A DNA stretch of 64,000 nucleotides from Ricordea florida (lineage: Eukaryota > Cnidaria > Anthozoa > Corallimorpharia > Ricordeidae), in contig OX453284.1 of the NCBI GenBank assembly GCA_949710005.1, positions 7,270,477-7,334,476 on the forward strand, given 5' to 3'. The position numbers and the translations under genes are program-made. Positions 1-13,500 of this stretch are shown in pieces. Position 1 is the first letter of the stretch; each line of letters begins with the position of its first letter. The notes beneath the pieces were generated by a model. That model had not been told where the DNA came from, did not search any database, and worked only from the letters and a program-made list of their open reading frames with translations.

Positions 1-209
1 CGGACAGAATTCATTGCTTGTGCACACATCTTTCCCTGTTTGGAGGTGATTTCTTTGTGGCTCCAAATCCCCTGGACTTCGATAAAATATGGTTCACACC
101 ACGTGAGCCTAAAGACTTTGTCGTCTTGACAGTCGTGTTCTGTTTATACGGACTGTTCTTTATTGGTTTAGTCTTCGCTCGACGTGCAGATATCAAGGAC
201 AAACAGAAG
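1..209 (+). CDS. Gene A exon: GPS end and first membrane helix
   Basis: Partial exon in the frame starting at base 3. It holds the C-x-C-T-H-L-S end of a GPS motif, then FGGDFFVAPNPLDFDKIW, which also stands in genes B and C as FGGN/DxFVAPNPIDFDKVW, then one hydrophobic helix. It ends in DIKDKQK, matching KKDRQK in gene B, which fixes the exon end at 209 with GCAAGC following. Confidence 0.85.
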
Positions 210-3200
210 GCAAGCTTTCGATCATTATGTTATGGTTATTTCATCTTCCTTGCACCAAAAATGCAATTGTCATATATTGGCTACGTACAAGCGCTTTCGC
301 CAACATGACATCGTATTTTAGTCTGCACACGTTCTTTGTGTGGTTCGGTGAAGTGACATTAGAGATTAAACGGTGTTGACTATGCAGAATTGTGCGTAAC
401 ATAAAATGAAGAAATGGTGAACGTGCAGCGTACAACCATCGAGTTATGGACGTACGCGGGACGTTGCCAAGCTCGAAAGAAGTGTAAGAGATGCAAACTT
501 CCCAAGTGCGTCCATAACTCGATGGTTGCACAGCTGCTTCGTTTACCATTTCGTTTATAACATAAGACTTCACAACCTCACAATGTGACGTCAGCATGCA
601 GCCCATGGGCAAATGGATCGCGCGTATTAGCCAAACATAGATAGCGTTTTCCCAAAGCTATGTTGTAAAGTTGCATGGCAACAAAGGGCTTTACGGTGAA
701 GCACTCCTTCCTTGACCCTGCTTTTCAACAACAATTTGCTCTTACCAGTTGACGGAGCTTTGTTACTCGGCAATAAAAATTTCACTTACATGTGATTTTT
801 TTCTTGCGCCAGAAGGCTTTGACGTCCCAATTGGCATAAGCTGTTGTTCAAATAATCCTTTTTTACGGAAACAATTATGAGGATGCTATTTCTGTCGAAT
901 TAGGTTGCGCCGTGCATAACATATTATCGTGACTAAGAGTAAAATGTCCCAGGAGACTCGGGTCGAGGGAATTTGGTGCCCTGGGGCTCCGTATTGAGAA
1001 CCGTTTAGTGCTATTAGCTTGTGTTATTTTTGGCGTAGTTTCTTATGATGTTTGGGTTTTCATTTTCAATCAGGTTGTAGGAAACTTCTTCTGTGATAGC
1101 GAGGATCAGGAAGGATGTATTTATGAGGTTTATATACAAACAGGAATGTGGAGAGGTTACGGTACTACGGCTAATGTTGGAATACGTATATTTGGAGAAG
1201 AAGGATGCAGCGGTCTGATGCCGTTAACGGACTCTTCACTGCATAGAAATGTGTTTACGAGAGGAAGTGTGAACAACTTCTCCCTTTATTTGCCATATAA
1301 CCTCGGACGACTCGTTAAGATCCAGATTTGGCACGACAATTTCGGTAAGAGCCCTTCATGGTTTCTTCAGCGGGTGGTGATAACTGATCCGCCGACGAAT
1401 TCCAAGTGGTACTTCTTTGCAAACCAGTGGCTTGCTCTGGAAAAAGGATCTGGTAGAATATGCCTCGAACTCAGAGCCGTTGAACAGAAAGAACGAGCAA
1501 GCTTTAAACACCTGTTTTTTAGCAGAGCGTCAAGAAGCCTGGGAGATGACCATCTTTGGGTATCGCTTTTCTCCAGACCTCCCCACAGTACGTTCACTCG
1601 CTGCCAACGGCTGTCATGTTGCTTGTCGTTTTTGTTCACATCGATGATAACCAACGCCATGTTTTATCAATTTTCCGTAAAGCTAACGGATACGTTCAAG
1701 TTAGGACCACTTGAGTTCAGTTGGACACAAGTAAAAATCGGAATACAGAGTGCTCTTATGGTTGTACCAATCAATGTGCTTATTGTGTTAGTGTTTAGGA
1801 ATGTTAAATTTGATAACTCTAGCGATGATTATGCCCTCGCTCGTGGTTCACGTAATACCAGGTCACGTCGTTTGTCTCGATTTTTGTTTTACCTAGTGTG
1901 GACTATCTGCATTTTGGCCTGTTTGGTATCGTCCGTGTTTACTGTATTTTATAGTTTAATGTGGGGTGCTGACGTTGCTAACCAATGGCTGACCTCTATT
2001 ACGGTGTCTCTCGTTGAAGACGTCTTGTTCATACAACCAATCAAGGTGCTCGTAATAGCAATGTTTCTGTCACTCATCATTAAAGCACTTCCGGAGAATG
2101 AGACAGTCAATGGCGCCTCTGTTTACATCAAGAATGACATCCAATGTCGATCTCCCGAAGGCTACGATCTGAAAAAGTCAAAGGAATACGGAAACAAGGT
2201 TTTTGAGATGTTCAAAACTGTGAGAGAAATAGCATCTTTCTTGACATTTATCATCCTTCTCATGGTTGTCTGCTATGGCAGTAGAGACTCGCAGCGCTAC
2301 CTGGTCACTGAATCAGTGCAGAAAATCTTCAGAAATTTCAATCAGGTACGAATGTTTGTCTGCGTATGTAAGGAATTCTGGAATCAGAAACCCATGATAC
2401 CTTTCTTATGTAAGCGTTCGCAGATTTAACGCGGTGCAGGAGTTGTTAACTTAAGCCGCTGTTCTTTTCTGCACAATGTTATTGAAAGTACCGCTTCCAG
2501 GACAGGCCTCTGAGACGACATCAAGTAAGAGAATGAGTGGATCCCCATTGTCATTGCTAAAGTGGCACATTATTGCAGGAATTTAAGGATTTCTGCTATA
2601 ATTTCGTTTTCTACTCAACTTTCTTAGAGCTGTCACGTCCCGTACTAACAGCGTAGCACTGAGGTCCAACTGTGTGATTGTTATATCTTACTTTTTGTTT
2701 GCTCCTTCAGGTGCTTGACCCTGAATCCTTTTGGAACTGGTCCAGGCAGACACTGATCCCTGGTCTTTATCACACCACGTGGTATAATGGAAAGGCGTTT
2801 GAATACGAGGATGGGTTTATTAGCAGCAGAGGACTCTTTCTGGTAGGAATGCCTCGGTTAAGGCAAATACGGATACAACCAGGTGAGATAACAAACCTTT
2901 GACCACACTTTGGTAAATGACCTTTAATAAAGGTTGTGCATACTAATCACTTCTCTTCATTACTCTTCCAACCGACAAAGGACCTCGTAACTAAGCTTGT
3001 AAGTCCCCATCACTGAAATTATCCTACCTCTCCCAGATGTGGGTGTCAGTACAAGGCCAGTTGGGGATCGAAATCCATGAACAAATACTATACACATCTA
3101 GGCATACCTAGCGAAGACAACATGACGTTACGGACAACTGGGGGGGGGGGGGGGAAGGGGACGGAGTGTCTATAAGCTGTCGATAGCAGAGCAACAATTG

Positions 3201-5513
3201 GGTGAATGGAGAGTGATTTTTGGTCCTTGAAATCTGATTTCACGTTCTTGTTGACACTGCGTCGTCTTTGCTTATTTTTTGTTCTATCAGTCAACGAACA
3301 GTGGGCAGATGAATTTCGTTTTACACATCGATGAATTCCTAAATGAAAATTACAGTTGTTATTTGTTTATTGTATATTAGTATAAATACTCGGGTGATTA
3401 TACAAAACCGCGCGCTCTGATTGGTTCGCTATCTCGGATTATTAGCCGATAATCACCTCGACGAACAAAATGGCTGCCAGTCGTTCGCGCGCTTTTGATG
3501 AAATAGAATTTTTTCGTGTTGTACAATGCTTTTTTTTCTTTTTTTGAAATAATCACCTGTGTATTTATACTAAAACAATTATTCGCCTCAGGCTCAGTGA
3601 TTATCGGTGAATATTCTCCTCGACTTCGTCTCGGTGAATATTCACCTATAATCACTTCACCTTCGGCGAATAATTGTTGATTATTGTACTTAAATGGGAT
3701 CTATCATTTTACAGTGCAGCGATGTCCAGTGCACTCTTACACATCTCTTGGAAATGATCCATTTCATCGGTGCCTTCCACCATATTCCTCATCGAACGAG
3801 GAAAAAACACCGTTCAATAAACCAAAGTGGATTCCAATAACAAATAGCACCGAGATTACGTCACAAAACGTACTTAGTGAATTGTGTCCCAAACCGTGGA
3901 GGTACCAATCACCGAGCTCTCTGCGGACACTTTTTTACGAAGGGCACGTTGCGGTGTACGACGGTGGTGGGTATGTAGCTGACCTGGGGTACAATGAGCG
4001 GTCTGCCTTAGAGGTCATAAACGGCCTGCAGTCCAATGATTGGATTGACGATTTAACGGTGGCTGTGTTCGTCGAGTTCTCGTTACACGAACCATCCAGC
4101 GGGTTGTTCAGTTTTGCCAAGTATTTGTACGAAAGACATCGAATGGGAAGCGCCCTCACAACGAATAGCGTCCGAACCCTGGCGACTTACCCATCTTCAA
4201 GTCGTCCCTCAAGAACCTTTCAAGAGATATGTCAACTTCTGTTCGTCATCTATGTTGCAATTTTTTTCTTCATAGAAGTATTGACCATTTTTCAACAAAA
4301 GTGGCTTTACTTTACCCACGTTTGGAACTGGATTCGTAACTTGCAGATGCTAACCTCGGCGTGTGCTATTGTCATGTTTTTCGTGAAGGCTAAGTTTGCA
4401 AGCGACTTCGTTAGAAGAGTCCGAACAAATCCTTACGAAACATCCAGTCCCGACTACATTATATTGTGGTTTGATATCGACAATTACTTATTGGCAATAG
4501 TCAGTTTTCTTCTGACCTTTCGGTTTCTAAGGTTAGTTAGATTCAATCGGCACATTTCCCAAATGGCTAGAACTTTGAAGCGGTCTGCCAAATCGTTAGC
4601 TTCGTTTGCTGTCATTTTTGTAACAACGTTGTTGGCATACGCGCTGATGGGACTCCTCGCGTTCGGTGTGGATATTGCATCTTTTTCGTCGTTCACACGA
4701 TCCCTTCACACTGTGATGCAGATGTCAGTCGGTGGCAAAGTGAACTTCCCTGAAGTGCGGCTTCAGGACAAAACTCTGAGTCCTTTATTTATGTCCACAT
4801 TTGTGGTGTGGATGGTGTTGCTTTTAGTCAACACATTCGTGGCCATTTTGGTGGATTATTACAAAGTGGAAAGAGAGGCCCACGTCACTATGGCGGAAGC
4901 ACTTTTGGGGCGTTTCATATATTCTTACTTTTTTGAAAAAACGAAACAGCTGCTTAATAAAGTCCGTTCTAACGCTAAGAAAAAATTTAACAAGCTATGT
5001 GATGAATCTTCTAAACATTTTTATGGAAGACACGTGTTAAACGCAAACTCAGCATCTTCTCATGACACCCTTCCACTTACAAGCACTCCACAAGTCGCCA
5101 TGACAAGGAGAGGAGCGTGCAATCGCTCGGAGACCACTGAATCCTTTTACTCTTTTGAGTGTTTTGACAGCTCTCAAGAAAACAGTAGTGACGCGGTAAT
5201 ATCAAAGCACCGCTCTGTTAATTGTTTCAGGCATTGTGACACATTGCTGGCTGCGCAATATTGGAAAAACAGCTCTTCATCCGACAATTCCACTTCCAGG
5301 ATGCAGTCAGTAGTAGAGCGCTCCCCTCTTGATGATAATTTTGTCCCTGAAGACATTGAAACAAGACGTCATTCAGCCTGTCTGGCTTCTATCGATCTTC
5401 TTCTAAGCATTGATGACTTTAATATTTCTCATGTTAAGACCTATTTGTCATGCGTAGCGCTTGAACTGAAGAAGATTGATTCAAAATCCAGAGCAGAAAA
5501 TGAATGCAACTGA
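1..5513 (+). CDS. Gene A: polycystin-1-like protein, 3' part only
   Basis: Four exons are seen: <1-209, 1074-2345, 2711-2882 and 3715-5513 (stop TGA at 5511-5513), giving about 1149 residues in one open frame. The first exon opens inside the GPS motif (CLCTHLS, predicted cut between L and S) and continues into the first membrane helix (FVVLTVVFCLYGLFFIGLVF). Exon 2 carries the PLAT/LH2 domain and five membrane segments. The last two exons carry the polycystin extracellular region (CPKPWRYQS, YDGGGYVADLGYN) and the last five helices with the pore. The long C-terminal tail (about 190 residues) is Ser-rich and differs from that of gene B. The exon layout matches gene B closely. The donor after 209 is GC rather than GT. 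The N-terminal ectodomain lies upstream of the window. Family assignment is sure; the orthologue (PKD1, PKD1L2, PKDREJ type) is not. Confidence 0.9.
210..1073 (+). other. Gene A intron with a hairpin MITE
   Basis: The intron starts with GCAAGC instead of GT and ends CAATCAG. It contains the hairpin repeat at about 404-634. The rest (635-1073) shows no coding or repeat signal that I can name. Confidence 0.6.
404..634. repeat. Hairpin MITE, family with copy at 60343
   Basis: The two arms share ACCATCGAGTTATGGACG and its inverse CGTCCATAACTCGATGGTT around a short loop. A second, inverted copy with the same flanks (TTATAACATAAGACTTCACAA and GGATCGCGCGTATTA) lies at 60343-60606 in an intron of gene C. 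No ORF belongs to it, so it is non-autonomous. Confidence 0.7.
1074..2345 (+). CDS. Gene A exon: PLAT domain plus five membrane helices
   Basis: The 424-residue exon (acceptor CAATCAG, donor CAG|GTACG) begins with a PLAT/LH2 domain: YEVYIQTGMWRGYGTTANVG, then IQIWHDNFGKSPSWFLQRVVI and NQWLALEKGSG. It is followed by the highly conserved TRCQRLSCCLSFLFTSMI and four more hydrophobic segments. PLAT domains of polycystin-1 lie on the cytosolic side between the first and second helices and bind lipid or protein partners. The gene B counterpart at 28198-29472 is one residue longer. Confidence 0.9.
2711..5513 (+). CDS. Gene A exons: polycystin channel domain and C-tail
   Basis: Exons 2711-2882 (172 bp, phase 1) and 3715-5513. 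The first holds VLDPESFWNW and the GLYHTTWYNGKAFEYEDGF motif of the polycystin extracellular domain. The second holds CPKPWRYQS, YDGGGYVADLGYN, helices S2-S6, a pore around SFTRSLHTVMQMSVGG and S6 LLLVNTFVAILVDYY. The Leu-Gly-Asp filter of PKD2 channels is not present at the aligned site, as is usual for polycystin-1 types. Intron 2346-2710 shows nothing else; intron 2883-3714 holds a MITE. Confidence 0.88.
3378..3680. repeat. MITE with GCGCGC / AACAATTATTC ends
   Basis: It runs from TAGTATAAATACTCGGGTGA to GAATAATTGTT and contains CCGCGCGCTCTGATTGGTT and an inner hairpin (CGGTGAATATTC). An inverted copy of most of it lies at 29883-30139 in gene B. Related, longer forms lie at about 22440-22745 and 39057-39756. 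Confidence 0.7.
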
Positions 5514-7529
5514 CTGTGCATTATTCTAAAAGGAAAGTGGAGGAGGGGGGGGGAGGGTTCGGTTACAGGATTATTGCCATTGTCGCGTTATTAAGCGATC
5601 TGCATGAGGAAATGAAGAATACCTTGGTGAATTAAACTCCAGTATTTTACTATATGCAAAATATTAACTATTTTGAATAATCGCAAAGATAAGTTTATAA
5701 TGATTCCAGAAATTTCAGAAAACGAGTACATTTACGGTGCGACTACTCGAACCAAGGCAATCCAAATAAATTTTCATATAAGTTTTGAATGTTTCTTTGA
5801 CGCTGGACAACATATTTGTGGCGAGTTTCTACCAACGAGAATTATATTTTTTTGATCTTGATATGATCGAAAGAAATTCCATTATTAAGAGACTCTACCG
5901 CGATTAGATAACATGTCTGAGAACTTCTTTTGGTAGCTTTGGTTCGAGAAATCGTTCTGGAAACCTCGTGACTAAACTTTCTTGTTGCTTATAAGAATGT
6001 CTCGTAACCAATTAAAGAAATTTGAATCCTTCAACCCACGTTTAGTGCTGATAAGAAAGTAGAATGTTTAAAGACAAATGGTGATAGTTTGTTTCTTCCA
6101 TATCAATCAATAATACTATCTTTCATTGTTCATCATTCTAATTTATCATAATGGTCATTAAAAATATTGTCAGAGGACAAAAACACTTAGCCAGTTCTGT
6201 TGTCGTAAACTTGACAAATTGACATGATGCCCCAAAATAGTTCTTGAAACGTCGCATTATGGTTGGGTAATATTGCGGTCGGTAGATACTCCCACAAGGT
6301 GTTTATTTTTAACTAACATGCTATGGTGAACAATAGCCCAAAAGCAACGAGAGTCAAAAGGTAGTATAGGCATCAAGCCACTGTAGAAGAATCCACATGA
6401 CCCAAGCAATGGTTCGCAGTAGCTTAAAAGATAGAAGCGCTCATCAGGGACGGAGGGTGCTAACAACCGGCCAGGCCTAGACGACTGATCTGAATAGGCT
6501 TAGCATGTCTGAACTTAAAGTAACAGACGCGACACTAGATCTACTACGTGTTAAGCTCAGAGCCGTCTTAACAGTACTAAACTGTGCGCAATTTTACAAA
6601 CAATTTTCATTGTTAAATAATAGGACCATTATTAACAACTCGGCTTATATTCATTGAGTACGTTATGTGGATATATCTCAGTAGTTATTTCGCACGTTAG
6701 TTTTAGCTCGTTTTACTTGCTTTCTGTACGTGCTTCCTTGGTTATCACATTGAATAAACCACAATGGCTTTTTTTATCGTTTTATCACGCATTTGAAATA
6801 TCATAGTAACCTCATCACTGTAGAGGCGATATAACTAATGGGTCGTGCATCTGTTACTGGCAGGTGTGCGTTGGCCCACTAACCACGAGTTATGAAATTC
6901 ATTAGCGATGTCTTTTATTCCTTGATTGTGTAGCCATGGTATTTAACCGGCTTCTCATGGTCAAGTCAGAATTGGCATTTCTTAGAACTAGGTTTATGTT
7001 CTAATTTTAAGTTAAATGATTACCATATTATTCAAATAAAATATCAAAGATTATTTTTCAAACAGCCACGAGTCCGCAAACGCGAACGTGTTCTGGCCTT
7101 GGAAGCAAAAGAAACCGTCTTTCGCAGTATGGCTCTGGCTTTTTCGATGACGAATAATCGAGTGTACATTCTATCATTATTATTATAAAAATGTAGAAAC
7201 AGCTGCCGGATGCAAATTGCAACGTTAACGCTGCAATTGTCGTCAGAAGACTTTTGGCAATTCGTGGTTTTAACTAAAATAGCTGTAGTTGTTCTTCAAG
7301 GTATTCATATTATTTCCTATAACACAAGGGCTCGTTACTTATTCATGTTAACGTTACCATGATACCGCATATCGTTTGATGAAATTTACATTTAAAAAGT
7401 TAGCACTTCTGTCGCTGCTTAAAGAAGTTAAATACGTTGGAGGTGTGCGATCTTACAGTTGGTTTGGTTGAAAACATTGATTTGAGAATAGGCACAGAAC
7501 TTAACCTTCATGACTTACACCGTTTCCCA
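5514..7529. other. Spacer between genes A and B
   Basis: 2.0 kb without a supported gene or named repeat. It should hold the gene A 3' UTR and the gene B promoter and 5' UTR. I found no convincing TATA box or other core promoter motif. Confidence 0.5.
5631..5770 (+). terminator. Possible poly(A) signals of gene A
   Basis: ATTAAA at 5631-5636 and AATAAA at 5765-5770 are the first usable signals downstream of the gene A stop. Which one is used cannot be told from the sequence. Confidence 0.3.
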
Positions 7530-7596
7530 ATGACTCCCGCTGGTGTTTTTTTGTTCGCTGCGTTCGCTTTTTTGAAAGTGGGATCGCAAACGCTGG
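7530..7596 (+). CDS. Gene B exon 1: signal peptide
   Basis: ATG at 7530 opens MTPAGVFLFAAFAFLKVGS, a hydrophobic leader, and ends at a strong donor CTGG|GTAAGT in phase 1. The phase fits the discoidin exon at 8662. Gene C has an equivalent first exon at 41309-41390. Confidence 0.75.
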
Positions 7597-10500
7597 GTAA
7601 GTATAGAATATCTTAATTCTAAAATTATTAAACGTCATTCGTATATGGAGGCCCGTTTAGGCTAGTCCAGTAGGTGTGTTAATACCCTGAGACAGAATGA
7701 TGCAAAACGAATGGTGTTTGTTAAGAAAGACGTTTTTCCACTTGAAGTCAGTGGATCTCTAATATCCCAGTAGAAGAAAAATGTTGGAAGGTTAAATTAA
7801 CAAGAGCTTGTTATTATCGCGCTTATGCATATTTACAATTAACAAAATAGCAGGAACAACGAATTCGTTGTAACAATAATAATAAATATAAAAAACATTT
7901 AGAAACAAACACACCTTGAACCCTTTGGCTTAGTGAACTATAGTTAGTAACAAGAAGAGGGAAACAGTACTTGCCCAAATCAATGTTGTTCAGGAAAATG
8001 AGATGTCTGTAACCCCTGTATCTACTCGAAATGTCTACTGTTTGTATTTTGTTGCAGTTGTGCATATAACACACACACTTCTAATATGAACTTAATACTT
8101 CCTTCCCCAAAATTATGTGATTTGTTCTATCGGGTGAGGGACAAGCCTTTGGTATGTTGCAGTTTGGTTTCCTAATTATGTAAACATAGTTTAGGACTTT
8201 TTTTCGCGGTGATATGTACAGCTCTGATGCAAAAACGCTTTGATTCGGTCAGAGATCGATTATTACTGGGAGAAATTATGGGTGTTATTACAACTGTGCT
8301 GTGCGCCGTAATAAGGTCATGGCGTCAGGAAACGTTCACGAATACGTCACGTTGTACACCACAACTGCACGGAACGATAGAAATTTTAATTCGTCAATAG
8401 CAATGTGTTACTTTTTTGAGAAAATACAATAGACAAAGCAATTGCACTGAGTGCAAAGGTATTAGATTAATCTCATTTGCTGCGCTTTCGCACTTACAAC
8501 TGGGTTTTCTATTTTTTCTATCACGTTTTTGTTTGTATCGAGGGAATTTTACCTTTGTATTTGCACTGCACGTGTAGAGAAAGCTGAGGCGTCCTTCATT
8601 TCAGCCATAGAAAAGAAAAGCTTCGAAACCCGAGATCTGAAGAAGTATTTTATTTCTGCAGAGAATTGTAATCAGCCGCTAGGAATAGCTGATGGAAGAG
8701 TTACTGACAGTCAGTTGACCGCCTCTAGCGCGTTCCGCAACAACTTTAAAACTTACGGTGCACATCGAGCAAGACTGAACTTGATAAGTTTCCCCCCAGG
8801 CTACAGAGCCAATCCTTCGCGATCTGGTAATAAGGCGCCGTGGATCCAGGTTGAATTTCCGAGAGACTTACTCGTCAGTGGAATTGCGACACAAGGCTAC
8901 GGAGACCCTTCAACTCAGGAGTGGGTAACATTGTACAGAATAAAATATCAAATTGATGGGAAGTGGCGGTATATGAGCAGGGTAAGCCTGAGTAAGGTGA
9001 GGGATGTTTGAAGATACTGTTATATTGCGTGTCGTGGAGGAGGGAGAAGGGCTATATTTCCGTTTCACCCCGGCACTCTTCATTATGCATACTGAAATTT
9101 AACCAAAAGAAAATAGTTTCACGTACATTATGAGGTGGTTGGAATCTAGCCAACTGAGGAATTATGTCACAATTACCGAAAATACAATTAAGTGAAAAAA
9201 ATCAATTTCCAGTGGTCATTCTTATTCAATCAATTTCGTGAATTTGAATTAATTGTAAGCTGCTGTATTCAGTATACTGCCATTGAAACATTGGTAATGT
9301 TCTTTGCTTTTCTTTTAGCCTACTCATCTGAGTATTGATGGTCTTAGTCATGACTCTTTAAGCGGCTTAGTCATGAATCTCCACTGTTCTTATCTACAAA
9401 ACACATTTACAAAGGAAAAAATGCTGTTTGTGACTGAATAACTGTGAATTGGTACTAAAATATGACTAAATACCACCATACGCGAAAGATCATCGCAGTT
9501 ATGGGAGCAACTAAGCAGTTGCGAAGATAAGACCGGAAAAAAATTCAGGCTAGAACGAATTCAAACCCACTACCTTGCGATGCCAGAGTATCGCTCTAAC
9601 CAACTGAGCTATCAAGCCAATTGGGAGCTGGTCGTTTGTGAGTCCGTAATATAACCGTCGAAGATGAAGGAATAAATGTAAATATATAGAAATTTTATCA
9701 TGTAGTGCATGCTATCTATCTTAAATTTTCAGATATTCACTGGGAATAATGATAGCAATTCAATTCAGCGGTATAGTTCTTCACATCCTGTGGAGGCGTC
9801 AAAGATTGTTATAGAACCTTCGAAGTGGAAGACAAACATTGCTCTCAGGATGGAACTATATGGCTGCGAGCCTGGTAAGTAGATTCCGCATAAAGGAATT
9901 CTCAAACGGAGGGAACATCGACATCAACAGGCGTCATCTCCCTCCAAATCCTGGAGTATCTCAGTTCAGAGTTTGTGCCCACGGTCTGCGTTCAAACGCG
10001 GAGGTTTTGCGAACATTTGGCGCGGGCGCTCGTGAGAGCTCAAATTAGTGACCAGTGTCCGACCTCACTTTACAGTTCAATATATTGCCAAACATTTTGA
10101 CGATCGCGAATTTACTTAAAAAAGAATTTAAACTTAAGGGTTAGAAATAATCTGGTAAATACTTTAGATTTGTAATTGAGCCGCCGCATAATTCCCTATT
10201 ACAAGAAAACTCCTCAAAATATGAGTATTTCATCTGTCCTGGTTTTCATTTAATTTTGCTTTTTCTTTTTTGGCAGAATATAATCTGTATGTCAAACTTC
10301 TTATTGATGGCAATGTTTTCACTTTGGATCATGCGAACACTTCAAGTGCACTACACAAGTCACTAAAAAGGGAGGTTACAAGAAGGGTGAGTAATGGCTC
10401 TATTGTTGTCATGGCTTCAACCATTAACTTTGAAGACAGACCTTAGCTATTGACACAGCTGTACATACCTCTTACTAACCGAGTTCGAGGTCCGTACTGT

Positions 10501-13500
10501 AAGTTACGGACCAAGCACGAAGCGCGCGGGCCATAAATCCAAGCGGAAAAAACGAGAATCCGTAACTTACAGTACGGACCGAGAAAACGAGGTTTATTAG
10601 ATATTTATTTTATCTCAAAATAAACGTTTCAATCTAGCGGGCCGTACAGTGAAGTACGGCCCGCTAAATTGACCAATCACAGCGCGCGCTGAGAGATATA
10701 ATAATCAAGCTTAGGGACGGTCCATTAGAAAAGTGATGGGGGGGGGGGGAATTTTCAGCTTGGACGAATTTTTTTTTCGCTCACTGCTTGTGCAGGAATT
10801 TTTTTTTTCAGGTGAACCCCTCTGCACGAATTTTTTTTTTACTACGTGTGAAAAAGTCACAATTGGACCTTCCTTCTGCATGATTTTTGTTTTACCTTCT
10901 TCTTTGCATGAATTTTTTTTCTTGGCATTTTCCCTTGTATGAATTTTTTTTGTTTCCCCCCCCCCATCACTTTTCTAATAGTCCGTCCCTTAGCGCACAG
11001 ATATTTTGTTCGTTTATTTGTAGATCCGCAGAATGTTGAAAGGTACTCCTGGGTATATCTCTGCTGATTTCCATCGATTTGGGTATGTTTTTTGTTGTGT
11101 TGACTTGGTCTTTTATTCCATTGTTTGTTTAGCTACTGTCCACTACCAACGGGAACGTCATTCGAAAACTCTTTGGGTCGGTTATTTAAACGAAGCTTAG
11201 ACCCAGCTTATCAAAACCATTGTCTAAATTGAATTTGTGCTGTTCCAACTTAACCTTTCAATCTCGTTTGTACCCTGACACAAGAAAAAGTAGCCAATAT
11301 TTACTTACTCAAAATGAGTCAACTTCAATGCATTAATCACAAATCCAGTGGTCAGTTGCGATCCTTCCAATGTCATTTAAATCGCGGCTTTAGATGATCT
11401 TCGTCAAAATGACCAACCAGTTATATTTGATAGTTTCCTGTTTTTCTTTTCTCTAGCGCCTGCTTTGTTTATTTTTTTCTTTTTTAAGTTTCACATTTAG
11501 ACCTAAACAGCGATCATAAGGAACTTAAACTTTTTTTTAGTAACTGATCTTTCTTCTATTGTTCTATCCTTATATAAACTTGCTTTTTCGCCAAATCGTT
11601 CGACTACGGATACATTTGTAGTTTTAATTTTTGAATACACATAACACAGTTTTTTGTCACTTCCACATATTTTAGTTTTCTTTTTGACTACGATTATCAA
11701 TTATTTCCGTCGTGCTCAGCTACTTTAGGTGACAGTTTAAGTTACTTATCTCTAACACCGTTTCGTTTTTATTTTATTTTCATTTTAGTCCCTTTTCATT
11801 TCCTCGCTTCTTTGTCTCCCAGCTCATGGTGGAAATGAAGATTCAACACCAGAAAAACTATTCACAGCCTGTCATTCATGAAATAAGATATGAAACCTCT
11901 TGGCAGTTGTTTTTCAATCCACAATTTCTCAAATCCCAAATACCATGTACGTATGATTATACCTTTTTTGTTATTTGCTGAATTCAATCTGAGAAATGGG
12001 GTGAAGTTGACGACCTGATAAGACCACGTTTTATAATCATTGTGACCCCAGTCTTGCACCCAGCCCTTTATTCTCTCAGTTCGTAGTCGAGAAACATGTG
12101 TAAAGTGTTTGAAGTAATAATTAATGATTACAACAATTTATTACTTATGTGGCGCAAAATAAACGTGAATATGATGTTATGCCCTTAGATCTTGGGAGGC
12201 TGAATTGCGTAAAAGCTCTCCAATTAATCAATTGATTTATTTATTTTTAATAAGCCTCTCTCGATACTGCTATAATTTTGTAACAACCAAGGATAGGTTT
12301 GCAATTTTTCACATTTTTCCCTGAACGTGTTCAATATACAGTTAGATGGTGCAATGGGCTCAAAGGTTAAATTTTAATTTCCGGGAACAGTGAAACCTCT
12401 ATAAAGTGGACACCCTAGGAACCTTCCCAAGTGAGCGCCTGAGCACACGAGCCAAAGGCCCACAAGGCCGGAGCTTATCCCGGTTTCAATAACATGAAGC
12501 ACCTGGGAGTGTTATTGCTCCCCCCTGGATGGAATGCTAGTCCATCGCAGGGTCACCCCAAACATTGCATCGTACCCATTTATACACCTGGGTGGAGAGA
12601 GACAGTGTGGAGTAAAGTTTCTTGTCTAAGGAAACAACACAGTGCCAGATTCCCCAGAATCCCCAGCACTGTGTTCCTTGTAGGAGGTAAATAATGTTGA
12701 ATATTCTGTAATAGCCAATCAGATTACTCCAAATGCCAAGTTTGCTGAGTTGGTACCGGTATATACTGGTACTTATACAGTATGTAGTAGTGCCAGCAGC
12801 AGGGCTCGAACTCCAAACCTCCTGCTCGGAAGTCCGACACGCTAACCACTACACTACTGTGTCTCCACAATAAGTGCCCGCCTAATAAGGGTTTATAAAT
12901 AGTTTGCAATGCTTGTTGACGATTGGAATTTAACAGTTTATCTATACTGTAACAGGAATTAGGTAAACTTTGATCAAGGATGATAATCATAAGGATATTG
13001 GCGTAATCGACAGTTTATTGACAGTTAAATGAGTGGACTTATTAATATTCAACCAAATCTTTTAAGGGCCTAATCCAATACTACGTTGTTAATTCAGTCC
13101 GGCGTCCGCTAATAGAGGTTTGTAACAACAGAGATTATCAAGATATTATTCAATATATTGAGCGTTCGCTGAATAGAGGCGTCCGTCGAATATAAGATAG
13201 TAGGGAGCTTAAGATTTTACGACGGCGACGGCAACAACAACGCCGCAAAACAAGGAAGTCCTTAGATAACAACGACCGAAACCAGGTTGAGCCTGCGATA
13301 CCAAAAATGTCATGCGGTCTTGCCCATAGTTTTGTACCAAAATGGCACTCAGAGGAACCGTTCTGCCACGCTAGTGTCGCAGAGCTGTGAAGTTGCACAT
13401 GCATGTACTAGATTAATAAAGGTGAGTCTATTCAACGAATAAAAGGAGTCTTTTTCCTTACCCATCCATGACTTTGCCATAATAATAATATTTGCTTCAA

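Noticed and set aside
241-612. 123-codon minus-strand ORF
   Set aside because: It lies across a hairpin MITE and reads its arms; no homology.
9540-9640. Possible tRNA gene on the minus strand
   Set aside because: A and B boxes are present but the acceptor and anticodon stems do not pair, and a shared SINE tail follows; a tRNA-derived SINE is the better call.
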